Positions 24,103 through 39,100 of a DNA stretch of 64,000 nt are shown piece by piece. The DNA is taken from positions 3,782,001 to 3,846,000 of the forward strand of contig JAHEWK010000003.1 in NCBI GenBank assembly GCA_020740775.1, given 5' to 3'. The position numbers and the translations under genes were made by a program. The stretch is from Ilyonectria destructans. Its lineage: Eukaryota > Ascomycota > Sordariomycetes > Hypocreales > Nectriaceae. The notes beneath the pieces are model-generated. The model searched no databases. It worked only from the letters and a program-made list of their open reading frames with translations, and was not told where the DNA came from. Position 1 is the first letter of the stretch; each line of letters opens with the position of its first letter.

Positions 24103-26479
24103 CGAGGCGAAGGGGAAGACTAGTCAAGTCGTTGATGGAACAGGTGTGAGTATATCGGGTATGCCAAAGTGAGGCTTCTGATTGTTTGATACAGTATACA
24201 ACATGGCAAAGGTCATGCCTGACAAGGCTTGAGCAAGTCTTATATATACGGGTGTCTCGGAGTCAGGCACGGGCGATCCAAGTCTTACACTACAGGTCTA
24301 CGCCCGTTGTCCAGGAGCAGGTATGAGCGGAATGCATGTGCGCTAGCAGAAACCTCGCTGACTAGACGCTACACGAGTCCACGAAGACAGACCGGATGGC
24401 CTCGGTGTGGCCTGAGCGTCTCCGAGGAGGCGGCGGCGGCGGCGGCACCGAGTTGCGGGCGGCGGGCCGTGAGGCTCAAGGACGAGCTGGGCGAGGCGTT
24501 CGTCACAGGCTTGTTTGGGTGGCCACGTGAGAGGGTGCCGTCGGGAGGAGTCGGAAGTTGGCTTTGTTCCTGAGCCTGCGCCGTCGGACTGGGTCGGATT
24601 CAGGTGACGGAAGCCCCAAATAGGAAAAACCATCTGTGTCATTCCAACGAGTCGGGGCTTGGCGGAGATGGGTCCTCCGGAGCAAGTTTAACACGAAAAA
24701 AGATTGCTCGTCTCGCCTCGCGCTCACTTCTCGTCGCGAAGCGAAGCCGCGAGGTCATCTTTGGTTTGACGATCTCTGATTTGACGAGGGAACGGGGCCG
24801 TGATGGTCATGGGTACACTGGAACATGGGGGGCCATGGATTGGCTATCTACACACGCCTCAGCTCACTTATTAAACTGGGGATAAGGATGAACCTACTGC
24901 CCATCAGGGGAATAAATTCGTAATTGTTCATGCTGAGGAATCATGACTACTGCTTTGAGGCTTTTTGAATCAGAATCCATACGGACATAGCAACGGCGGT
25001 GCCAGGGCAGATTCGAAGCTTCCCGCTAGCATCGCATGCATTGATACAAGGACATCATGACATGAAATTCATGAACATCCGCCTTGGGAACAAGACATCA
25101 TGAGCCTTGCTCCTTGCCAGGGATCTGGAAAATGGGACATTGTGCTAAAAGAGAATAAAGACACCCTCAGGGTAGAAAAAATAGTGCCTTGCTTGATCCG
25201 GGCAGTATGTATAGAGATTTGGAGGGCCATGAGTTACGTCGGGTTGCGTAGAGTGTCTGCATATGCACAGGATAGCACACCTCATATTCGGGATGGCCGT
25301 TGTGTTGTGTAACGGTTTTTTCCCTAGCACCATGTGTACTACGTAGTAAGCAGCGAGCGAAGGCGTCAGTGTCCATTCAATGTCGACTTGGATAGCATCA
25401 TCTCTTACTCGCACCCTTTTTCCATCTCTCTTTCTCTCTCCCCGACATTCAAGTAATTATGAACAACTTGAATAAACAACAAAGCGGGCTGTCATGACCA
25501 CATGCCGCAGTGGCCGCAAGGGGCCGCACGGGATGAGGGTGGATACCTAGGTACCTACCTATCCATAAATGGACCGCAGTAACAAGTCTCGACTTGCGCA
25601 ACAGGTGAGTCATCAGCCATATCATGGTCCCCGAAGGCCAGTGCTGAGCATGCCAAATGCCTCATTTACATCATCAAGTCGGCGACCTTGATTCTTCGGC
25701 CTTGGTAACGACACAAACCCCGTGCAACTGGGGAGATCTTGGCGGGCCGTCTTCGGGACAGTTTTTTTTTGGCGGGTGGGACGCCTGTTGGTGGGGGAAT
25801 GCGTCTATTAGTGACGACCAGCATGGATGTGGATGTGGATGTGGATGTTCTTCCTTTCTATGGACTAAGAATTATCTATAAAGGACGTGACCCTCCGAGA
25901 GGGGAACCTTAGAATGGAGGCATGGGATGGAAATGCCAACTGTCCATGGTGATTAACGCCATGCGCAGCACCATCGTCATGACGCCAGCCTCACAATGAA
26001 CGTCTGGACGCATGCGCGCAAAGTTTTGTTAATTATTTAGGAGGCGACGCGCTATAAGGAGAAAAAAGCGCCAGAAAAAAAAGAATTTACCCCTCCAAGT
26101 ACGAAGTGGGATGCGCCAAATGCTGCCCCTCCTTCCTTGCTTCTTGTCCCTCGGCGGCCCCCCTCGCGCCGTTCATCGGGTTCAGGCGGCCACGGTCACA
26201 GCCATAATTGGTGCCTCAACTGCGTGTCTTTGTGCCTGACCCGAACTTAACCCTCTCTTTCACTTCCACCTTTCTCGGATCCAACCACAAACATCTTCCT
26301 CCTCTCCTCCTAGAACCGGCCCTACCGTCGCCTCTAAACCTCGCTACCTGCTTCTGTCTGTCCCAGTCAAATCACGACTCGATCCATCTCGATCCGAAAC
26401 AGTTCTGACGCCCACGACCGAACGACTCGAGCCCACACAAATTTACACCAAAATCCACCACATTTCCACGACCGATATC
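24103..26479. other. 2.4 kb divergent spacer aox / hcr1
   Basis: No supported gene. It holds the AOX promoter on the minus side and the Hcr1 promoter and leader on the plus side (pyrimidine-rich at about 26200-26330; TATAAGG at 26051-26057). A GGTACCTACC motif lies at 25543-25562 and a short GGATGT repeat of about four units at 25824-25847. Confidence 0.5.
24239..24248 (-). promoter_or_regulatory. Candidate TATA element of aox
   Basis: TATATATAAG on the minus strand, about 140 bp upstream of the AOX start codon. Position and sequence suit a core promoter of an inducible gene. No factor-binding site was verified. Confidence 0.45.
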
Positions 26480-27613
26480 ATGCCTCCTAAGCAATGGGGT
26501 AAGACATCGCCACTCTCCTGTTTACCGCACTCCCTATAATGCACTATCCTCGTTCCTCCAGAGATTCTCTTTTTTCCTCTCCTCTCATCCGTGGGGTCGT
26601 CGCAATATGCCCACCCTTCGACCTTCGGCAGTACCCTCCATTTATCTCGCAACCTCCAGCTAACTTGGTTCTTCTGTAGACGACGAGGAGAGCGACTCTG
26701 ATAGCTCGAGTTCCACCCCCGCCGTTGGTGTTCCTGGTGCCGCCGCCCGCCGCAAGTTTGACGACGAGGAGGATGACAGCGATGTAAGTCACATATCGCG
26801 CACCTCCCCTATACCATAACTCCCAAACTAATCATATTTTTACTGTCACCAGGTTCTCGACTCGTGGGATGCCGATGACTCCGAGGCAGAAGCTGAGAAG
26901 GCTAAGAAGGCTGCCGAAGCCAAGGCCAAGGCTGATGCCGAGGCTGCCGCCAAGAAGGTGCCCAAGGGTGAGCGCATCGCGCAGCTCAAGGCCAAGCGTG
27001 CCGTTCAGGCTGTCTTGGACGATGATGATGACTATGAAGATGAGACGGAGGCCGAGCGCCGTGAACGTCTCCGCCGCACCGAGCAGGATGCGGATTTGGC
27101 CCACGCCGCCGACATGTTTGGAAACGCTGGTTTGAGCGCTGGCCGTGCCAAGACCAAGACTGCTGCCGTCGCCATCGACAGCAAGGACCCTACCAACACT
27201 GTCGATATCGCCAAGCTGCCCCTCTTCGACCCCAAGACAAAGGGCCAGTTCGAAGTCCTTCGCATGACTATCGGCCCCGTCATCGCGGCCCACTCTAAGA
27301 AGGCTCATTACAGCCTCTTCCTTCAGGAGTTCACCAAGACCTTGGCTCGTGATATGCCCAGCGACCAGATCAAGAAGCTCGCCAGCGGTCTCACTGCTCT
27401 CAGCAACGAGAAGATGAAGGAGGAGAAAGCTGCCGACAAGGGCGGTAAGAAGACCAAGGCCGCCAAGACGAAGACTTCCCTTGTCACTGGTCGTGCCAAC
27501 GCTGCTGATACCGCCGCGTACGACGACGACGGCTTTGGAGAGTTCGTACCCCCATGATTCATAACAAGACCATATGTGATACTAACCATGTCCTCAGTGA
27601 TGATTTTATGTGA
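26480..27613 (+). CDS. hcr1: Translation initiation factor eIF3 subunit j (Hcr1)
   Basis: Four exons: 26480-26498, 26680-26783, 26853-27541 and 27598-27613, encoding 275 aa. The first coding exon is only 19 nt (MPPKQW plus one base). The last is 16 nt, spliced from donor GTTCGT at 27542 over a 56-nt intron with an ACTAAC branch, and gives the family's C-terminal DDDFM. eIF3j is a loosely attached eIF3 subunit that binds the 40S decoding centre, aids mRNA recruitment and also functions in ribosome recycling and 20S pre-rRNA processing. Visible features are an acidic N-terminus with DDEE and WDADDSE, a Lys/Ala/Glu helical segment (about 50-110), and the conserved core with the P-L-F-x-P-K-T segment and the FLQEFTKTLARDMPSDQIKKL helix. 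Without the last splice the frame would end GEFVPP. Confidence 0.95.
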
Positions 27614-28480
27614 AGCGGCTTTCTATACGGCCACAGAGCCATGCGACACCTCCATCACTTACACGGCGCCAACATCATCAGTGCCGGGTTGTGCATCTCA
27701 GGCCGCGCCTAGCGAGCCTACCCCTTCCCTATATGAGAAGATGCAACATCCCGACGAAGCTATCCTCCTGCACGCCGATTTCCATGGCTCCGCCTCGACG
27801 CGCCCAGACACAGGCAGGTGTCGGGGCAGTGCCTGGAAGGCGTCGGGAGGGTGGTGTGGTTGGAGGGAGAGGTAATGGTGGTTGGATGGTGACGAATCAA
27901 GCGAGAATAAGGTGTTTCGGATAGGAATGGGTTTTGCTTGGATCTGCAAATGGTCCTTTCATGCATCTGCGTTGTTTGCATAGGCGTTTAGACAAGACTC
28001 TGTCAGCCGTGCTGGGATCTTGTATCCCCGCGGCTGATTCCTCACAGCCTGATCATATGAGGACGTTTAGAACGCAAACATACATCTGATTGATTCTAAG
28101 TCAAAATCTCTGCAATGCCATGCAGATGTCCAACCGTATCTACTTGCACAATGGACACTTGACGCTCTCTTGATGAACATGCCGGGCGTAGCAGGGGTAT
28201 CTTCATCAGCCACCATCGTGACCACCTAGAGTAGGGACTCTGATGGCCATCATGGGACAATTCTTCATTCAAAAATCAAACCCGTTGAACTCCTCGGGAG
28301 ATATCCCGTCCTGCACAAACCCGACGCCTTATCCTTTCCGTTTACATTGTCGCATCCCGTCCCGTTCCGTCCCAAATAAATATGTGCCGCGTCGTCCGTA
28401 GGTTCGTCAACGCCTCGTCTCAAAACAAAACAGAACCAAAAGCAATAGAGTAGAGTATAGTAGGGTGGTTGGTATTCGGC
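27614..28480. other. Convergent 3' spacer (hcr1 / mdm31)
   Basis: About 870 bp with no supported gene; expected to hold the two 3' UTRs. Nothing further recognised. Confidence 0.6.
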
Positions 28481-30756
28481 TCAAACGACGTTGCCCGCCA
28501 TTCCCATGAAGAGGGCGTGGACGGCTAGAGATAGCGTCCAGAAACCGACCTTCTTGAATCGTCGGACGCGGCTTTGCTGGTCCTCGACGTCCTTGGCAAA
28601 GGCCACGTAAGTCTCGGCGGACATGTCATTCATGAGTCCGCAGTCAAAGATGGACCAGCTGCCTTCAAAGTCGCTAGCTCGCTTGACGATGCGGCAGCCA
28701 ATTGGGATGTAGGTCTTCTTTGCATTGATGTATGCCACAATGGGGCGCACCAGGGCCTGGTTCACGTATGACATATCCTTGGTGAACAAGGGCACCGCGG
28801 CTTTGACATCGTTCATGTGAATGCGGAGGTCCATGATGAGATACCGACGTTCGTCGTCGAGGGGTGTCGTCTCCGGTAGATCCTCGCTCTGGTCCAGACC
28901 AGAGTCTGAGAGGTGACCGGAGGTGAGGAGCGCAGGAGCTTGCTCCCTAACGTTCCTGAGAAATCGGTGACGATTCTGGATGACAACTTCTTCAAGTTGA
29001 TCATAAAAGTCCGTCATGACCTTGGTAATTCCCTCGTCAGTATCAGCCGGGAACATGACATCTGCCACGATGTCGACGTTCCCCTCGTAGATCCACCCAA
29101 AGGGTCCCTCAACCCCGCGGTTGAGGTGGTCAATCTTTAGGCCATCAATTCGAAGTCTGCTGAACTTCTTCCAAGCCTTGGGGTCCCCAAATCCCAATAC
29201 CGAGGCTTGATCTTGACTGGGAACGACACCATGAACCTGTCGAGGATGGATCGTGAATAGCGAGCCATCGAAGGAGCCAGACATGTGGTTGGCAGAGAGG
29301 AAATCGTAAAAGAGCCACTGTTTTCGCAGTTGTGGCAGCTCGCATGAGAAGATGCTGACTGAAAATGGACGGAAGCCAGCAGGTTGATGAACGGTGAGCA
29401 AGAGATCCTCCATCTTGAATTTTTCAATCTCAAAGTCTCCGGGTTGGTGTTCGTGGCGGTAAGACAACGGGGGGAGTAGCTGTTGGGGCCAGACCACGGA
29501 GGTACGGTCAATAACACCTCGAACGCCTTTGACCTCAACGTCTTGCAAGAGGCCTTTCCCGTTCCACCAGTTTAGAAAAGACAATGTAACATTGACAGTT
29601 GCAATGGTTACATCAAATTGGGTGTAGTTGCCGTCGTCTTCTTCAGCGGAGCTATCTGGTTTTGCCAGTCGGTCCGCGGCGGCAACCGCGGCGGCATCTG
29701 AGGATCCCTTGCTGACCGACGATTCGCCTTGGCCTGGCCGGCGAGAGACAAACACATTTCGAAAGGAAATGACGCCATCGCCCCATTTGGGAACAATGGC
29801 AGACTCGAAGATGACTGTGATACCGGCAGATTGAGTCAGGTAGTCGCCAATCCACTGGGCCAGGGTTTCTATGATTTGTTTAGCAAACATTCAGATGAGT
29901 TCATGACGAGACGTGTCATACCTTGAGCAAGTACGGTGTTGATGGAAAGGATGACGATGGAGAAGAAGGTCGTTGTCCCCAAAAGAATCCAGACAATGTG
30001 ACCCAGCATGAACCATGATACAAATGCACCCCATTCATCAGCATTCCAGGGTCTCATGCTCCTGATTGACATCCACTTTAGTCGAACCTTCGATCTATCC
30101 CAGAACCCATTGGCCGCGGCCAGGAGCTCTTCCTTGGTTGGCCGATGGGGCATCTTCGGTAGATGCGGAAGATGTAAGTACTTGGACATGGATGAGGCGA
30201 TTGATTCGGAATCTGCATCTGATACGACGGGTTTTTCGACTTCGGGTGTATCGTTTGGTTTTCCTTTTAGTGCTTCCTTTAGATCTGGGTTTTCGGGTTT
30301 CCTGGCATGATTCACAGTCTTTGCCTCCTCGGGATGCTTTTCCGCAACTCCCTTCCCACAGGAACATCTGGGCGCTTTTCCATCATCGCTATAACATCTA
30401 TGCTGCCGCATCCAAGGAGGTGAGCGAGCCGAATCGTAGCTTGTGCCTCGTGTATTTGAAAGAAGGATTGGGCGCCCAGCAAAGGTGATCATTGGAAGCC
30501 CCAGAAGCCCTTGACGAACTGGGGTCGGGAGTCCGGTTGTGCATGTTCCGAAGCCACGAGCTGGGATGAGGGGTTCCCATTTCGCCTTATTATGGATGGA
30601 TCGGTGCGTTGAGGATTTGATCGGCGTCGGTGACGCTGGCGGTGATCGACCAGGTGATGCGAAGACGCGGAGAGTGGGCGAGGATTCGGATATAGTGGAG
30701 ATGGATGTCCCGAAGCGGCGCCATATGGGAAGTGAGGGAATGCCCTTAGCCATCAT
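28481..30756 (-). CDS. mdm31: Mdm31/Mdm32-family mitochondrial inner membrane protein
   Basis: Two exons, 30756-29922 and 29868-28481, with a 53-nt intron, giving about 740 aa. Two adjacent ATGs (30756 and 30753) open a Ser/Arg/Pro-rich mitochondrial presequence (M-A-K-G-I-P-S-L-P). A Lys/Glu-rich linker follows, then a K-V-R-L-K-W-M-S-I-R-S-M-R-P-W block and a long hydrophobic segment (about 245-275, FVSWFMLGHIVWILLG). The large second half has the family's beta-rich intermembrane-space region, with the F-S-C-E-L-P-x-L-R-K-Q-W-L-x-Y-D and N-x-M-S-G-S-F-D-x-S-L-F-T segments. A second hydrophobic stretch ends the protein (about 719-740). Yeast homologues act in mitochondrial morphology, nucleoid organisation and cardiolipin/phosphatidylethanolamine homeostasis. 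Mdm31 versus Mdm32 is not separable by eye. Confidence 0.92.
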
Positions 30757-31162
30757 GCCAGTACATGGTGCCCGCCCCCAGGACAAGAATGACACCAGAG
30801 ATATGACGGAGCAAGTTCCTCGCGGCGAGGGTTGTAGGAGCAAGGTTGGAGTGGGAGTGGGTGGGAGGAGTTGGCAGCTAGTTCAGCAATGCAAGCCGTA
30901 GCACCAGCCATGGAAAAGTCACTCCATGACGCGCCGCCGCAGTCTCGGGGCCGGGCCAATGGATAAGCCGCGATAAGAAACCACAAATTTTTGATCGGTG
31001 TGTGAAAGTTGCCTTCGAGCCCCCACCACAGACCTTCATACTTTGATGTAATCCCGACCACGACCATTTTTGTCTGTTGCGCGCCTCGAAAAACCCTACC
31101 TGTGGTCCTGTTGCCTTGCCCTGTCACTCAACTCTTGTTTATATTCCGTGGTTGCCGTCAAA
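30757..31162. promoter_or_regulatory. Bidirectional promoter region mdm31 / pno1
   Basis: Only 406 bp separate the two divergent start codons, so both promoters and leaders must lie here or overlap. No TATA box is evident. Boundaries are those of the two coding regions, not of mapped promoters. Confidence 0.6.
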
Positions 31163-32048
31163 ATGCCCGCGCCAACCGCCCTGAAGCAGGCGGAGGATAC
31201 CCCGCTTGCCACCAGTGTTCCACTCCCAGCAGGTAAAAACCTTTCCAAGTCCAACCGACGCTTCCACGTGTGCTGATATCCCGTCCAGATAACGATGAGG
31301 AATTCCTGCTAGATGCGCCAGACGCTCTGCCGGAGGATGGCAGCGCCTTTGCGGTTATGGAAGAAGGCAGCAGCGACGATGGTATGGCCATCGATGAGGA
31401 GGGACGGCCTCGATTTGCGCCCGCCAAGGACATTGTAAGATCATGTCAAATGGACTGAGAGACCATGGTTCTAACTTTTATCGCAGGACCCGGTTACCCG
31501 AGTCGAGACTCGCAAGATCCCTATCCCCCCTCACCGAATGACACCACTGAAGAAGTCGTGGCCGACCATCTACCCTCCCCTCGTCGAGCACCTGAAGCTG
31601 CAATGCCGAATGAACATCAAGCGAAAGACTGTCGAGCTGAGGACCTCAAAGCACACTTCGGATACAGGTGCGCTTCAAAAGGGCGAGGATTTTGTCAAGG
31701 CCTTTACCCTTGGCTTCGATGTGGACGACGCCATTGCCCTGCTCCGACTCGACGACCTCTACATCGAGACCTTTGAGATCAAGGATGTGAGGACGATGCA
31801 CGGCGATAGCGGGGCTCGAGCTATTGGTCGTATTGCCGGCAAGGACGGAAAGACCAAGTTTGCGATTGAGAACGCCAGCCGGACCCGAATTGATTGTGCT
31901 TGCCGACTCCAAGATCCACATTTTGGGTGGATTCAAGAACATTCACATTGCTCGGGAGTCGGTCGTCAGCTTGATTCTCGGAAAGCCTCCTGGAAAGGTC
32001 TACGGCAACTTGAGGACGGTGGCTGCGCGCATGAAGGAGCGCTTCTAG
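31163..32048 (+). CDS. pno1: KH-domain pre-rRNA processing factor Pno1/Dim2, with apparent frameshift
   Basis: Three exons (31163-31232, 31289-31434, from 31487). Pno1 (Dim2) binds the 3' end of 18S precursor rRNA, recruits Dim1, and is required for small-subunit assembly. The N-terminus is acidic (DNDEEFLLDAPDALPED). The KH-like core has RKIPIPPHRMTPLKKSW, then a G-F-D-V-D-D-A-I-A-L-L-R-L-D segment. After RTRI the frame is broken: the 4-nt unit ATTG occurs twice (31889-31892 and 31893-31896). The conserved continuation, VLADSKIHILGGFKN to MKERF, lies in the next frame and ends at 32048. Counting one ATTG would give about 257 aa, the usual length. As written, the first frame runs on to 32104 with unrelated sequence. 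Since the gene is essential in yeast, a sequencing or assembly error is the simplest explanation; true polymorphism is the alternative. Confidence 0.9.
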
Positions 32049-35635
<3,587 letters not shown>

Positions 35636-36124
35636 ATGGGGACTGAGCTCTCTTATCAAAACAGAACAACTGCCTTTGGGTCCTTAGCGTCGGAGCGCGT
35701 GGGATGGTATTCCAAGAGGCAAAATTGAAAGTAATAGAGGCCGAAAACAAAAGTGATTTAGGCTCGTATCAATGAAAAAAAATACCTCGTTTGAGTTCAA
35801 GACGCGTTCCTTTACAACATGTTGTGAATTGATTTTGTTCGCTGCCACTACGTAACTTAATTGTGTACTAGACTTGGATGTTGGGCACCACGTGCGTTAG
35901 ACGAAGGTTGGGGTTCAGAAGTCGGGGTACGTACCATCAGCCCCTTGTGGCTGTTGGCACAGCAACGGTGCCACGCAAATGCATGATAACATCAACATTT
36001 CCCGACCGGGGCAAGCACCCCACGGTTCAACCCACCTCATTAACAACACACCAACCGATCGTGATACTCGACAGCTGCTTTTGAGAAGTCGATGCTTCTC
36101 AGTCGACGCGAGTACTAATCCAAC
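35636..36124. other. Spacer eno / bub1
   Basis: 489 bp holding the enolase 3' UTR and the Bub1 promoter. An ACGCGA element at 36104-36109, some 15 bp before the Bub1 ATG, resembles an MCB-type cell-cycle element but is a weak match. Nothing else recognised. Confidence 0.5.
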
Positions 36125-39100
36125 ATGGCAGCTTCAGAAGATCTGATCAACTTCGACTTGATCGAGGGACAGAAGGAGAACATTCAGTCATTGCCTGGCG
36201 GCCGTTCAGCCAAGAAGCTGGCGGAACTGTATTCGCCCTCCCCCCTTCACAAGCGCGCAACACCGACACCATCCGATACGCGAAATGTCAACGACTGCAT
36301 CCGTGCCGAGTACGAGGCTGAGGTCGACAACATTGCAGAGTCGGATGACCCTCTTGACGTCTTTGACCGATATGTGCGTTGGACGCTAGACGCATATCCC
36401 TCCGCCCAAGCAACTCCTCAGTCACAGCTTCATACACTGCTTGAGCGCGCAACCAAGGCGTTCATTGGCGCACCCCAATACAAGAACGATCCTAGATACC
36501 TCAAGCTCTGGGTGCACTACATTCACTTCTTCTCCGATTCGCCTCGGGAGACGTACATGTTCCTCTCCCGACAAAGCATCGGCGAGGGCCTCGCCCTATA
36601 CTACGAAGAGTATGCCGCTTGGCTTGAGGGCGCCTCGCGATGGGCTCAGGCGGAGGAGGTCTACAAGCTGGGCATCGAGCGCGAGGCTCGACCCGTTCAG
36701 CGGCTCCTGCGCAAGTTCAAGGAGTTTGAGGAGAGGGTAGCCCAGCAGCCAGATGTCATGGACGAGCCGTCGTCTCCTGCTCTACCTTCCATCCGGCCTG
36801 CCCTGGCAGCCAAAGTAGATCCCTTCTCTGCCGCCTCGCGGCCTGCAGATCCGCAGGCACCACGACCAGCCAGCGGAGGAAGCTCGAAGCCAGCCAAGTC
36901 CAAGCTGGCCATCTTTTCCGATACTGATGCTCAGCCAAGTGCGATGTCCTCGCGAGGGCCCACCTCGAAGGGATGGGACACCATCGGATCCCTGGCGGAT
37001 CGAAAGAAGGAAAACGTTGTGGAGGCAAAACCCTGGGCGGGTGAAACACTAAAGGCTGGTGGAAAGAAGAGCGCTGCTCCCAAGATGGCAGTGTTTAGGG
37101 ATCTGGTAAGTGACTATCTCGCTTCCCCTAATCGCCTAAATGTTGATGGTCATAGGACTAATGATGGATATATTGGCGTTCATGTAATACAGTCTCTTTC
37201 ACAAATTCAGAACATTGTAGTTGTTCCGTCCAAGTGCCAAATTTCCGTTCACCCTCAAACGGGGAAGAAGGAACGCGTTTTTGTTGACCTAGCTGCCATA
37301 TACCCAACACCGGAGGAGCAGGGTACTGAACTCAGCTTTGAAGAGATCATGGCTGGCAACCGAGGTTGGTTAGACTGCGCTTGGGAGGACGAGTCGATTG
37401 ACGAGAACCTTGTCGCGGAGCCAGTTCTTGTTCCCTTGAGAGATATTGAGGAGATCAGCAAGGGAACCAGTCAAAAGCTGGTCATTCACCAAGATCCTGT
37501 TCATTATGACGAGAACTTTGTCTCGGAGCCAGTTCTTGTTCCCTTGAGAGATGCCGAGGAGATCAACAAGGGAGTCGGTCAGAAGCTGGTCATTCATCAG
37601 GACTCTGTCCATTATGACGAGAACGGCGCTGTAATGGAGCAGCCTCGGGCACCACGAGGAGGAAAGAAGAAGAAAGTGATTGAGGTCAATGAGACCCAAA
37701 TCAGTAAGCATCGTGGTGAACCTATCTGCTCTTCGAGAAACTCACAATTTGAACAGTCAAGGCAAAGCTCGACTCACCATCCAGGCCAAAACTTCGCAAG
37801 AAGAACACCTCCGAGCCCACCATGACCCTCCACACCAAATCTGCTACTGACGACATCTACGACATTTTCAACGCTCCCCTCAAGCCCGCTGGTCTGGAGG
37901 AGGAGAGTGCTGACGAGGATGATTACGAGAGTGACGACAACTACACCACTGACGCTGAGAGTACATGTACCACCAGACAGATCGATGCTAGTGAGGTTGA
38001 TGACGATGAAGTTGGTGACGATGAGGCTGGCGATGAGACGACCGAGGTCAAAAGTGTCAGCGAATGGTCTGATTTCTCAACCCGCAGGCATGTCCCAGAT
38101 ATTGACGGGGATGTACCTGAAGGCGAGCTCGACAACACTCAGGTGTCTGATTTGATCGATGCCAGTATCCCCGAGCCGGAGCAGTCTGGATCCCTGGGAG
38201 AGATGACTAGGTCTCAGGAAGAAGAGGATGAAGATGCAGAAGAGGAGGAGGAAGCCGGAACCCCCGTGTCAGAGGATTTCTCCCCTATAACACTAACCTC
38301 GTTCATCCCCATCCCTCCTGAGGATTACGATCCGCCAACTCGGCCATATAGGGATCCGGTCGAGGCGGCCAACAACCGACTACCCTTTATGACTCCCATC
38401 ACGGAACGGACCGAGGTTTCTCTCGATGTTTATAGAGCTGACCAGTACAAAACGCCTTGCAAGCGAGACGAAGCATCAATACTGGACGAAGAGGAGAGCT
38501 CGGATCTTGAGCCCATGAGCAGCCCCTTACGCGAGATCGTCAATGATGCTCGCCCGACACCCAAGATCTCTGCGCCCTTGGCTCCCAAGTCGGTCGGACC
38601 TCTAGGAAAGGCCATTCCTTCCAAGCCGCTGCCTCCCAAGGGCCCTATAATCAAGGACGTTCAGTGCAACCCCGTTGATGAAGCGGTGCGCTCCGAGATT
38701 ATCGCCAACATGCAGCCCCCACTCAACTCTTATGCTGGCTTCTACGACCACCGACAGGACAAGTTCGAGCGCGGTGGTGAGATTCGCAAGTTCGCTAAAG
38801 CCCTGACCAAAGCCAGCAAAGCTGGCGCCGACAGGACTGGACCCGTGACGACGCCCGTTGTGATCGAGTTCCCCAACACCAAGTCTATATACACGGTGAA
38901 GAAGGAGCTCGGCGCTGGTGCCTTTGCCCCTGTCTACCTCGTAGAGAACTCGTCTCCGCAGGGTGAGAACGACGAGAACGACGAGAACGCGGTGGTGGCC
39001 ATGGGCAAGGGTGCTTTTGCCGTCAACCATCGCAGCGAGATTGAGGCTCTCAAGATGGAGACGCCACCTACGCCGTGGGAGTTCCACATGATGCGCGTGG

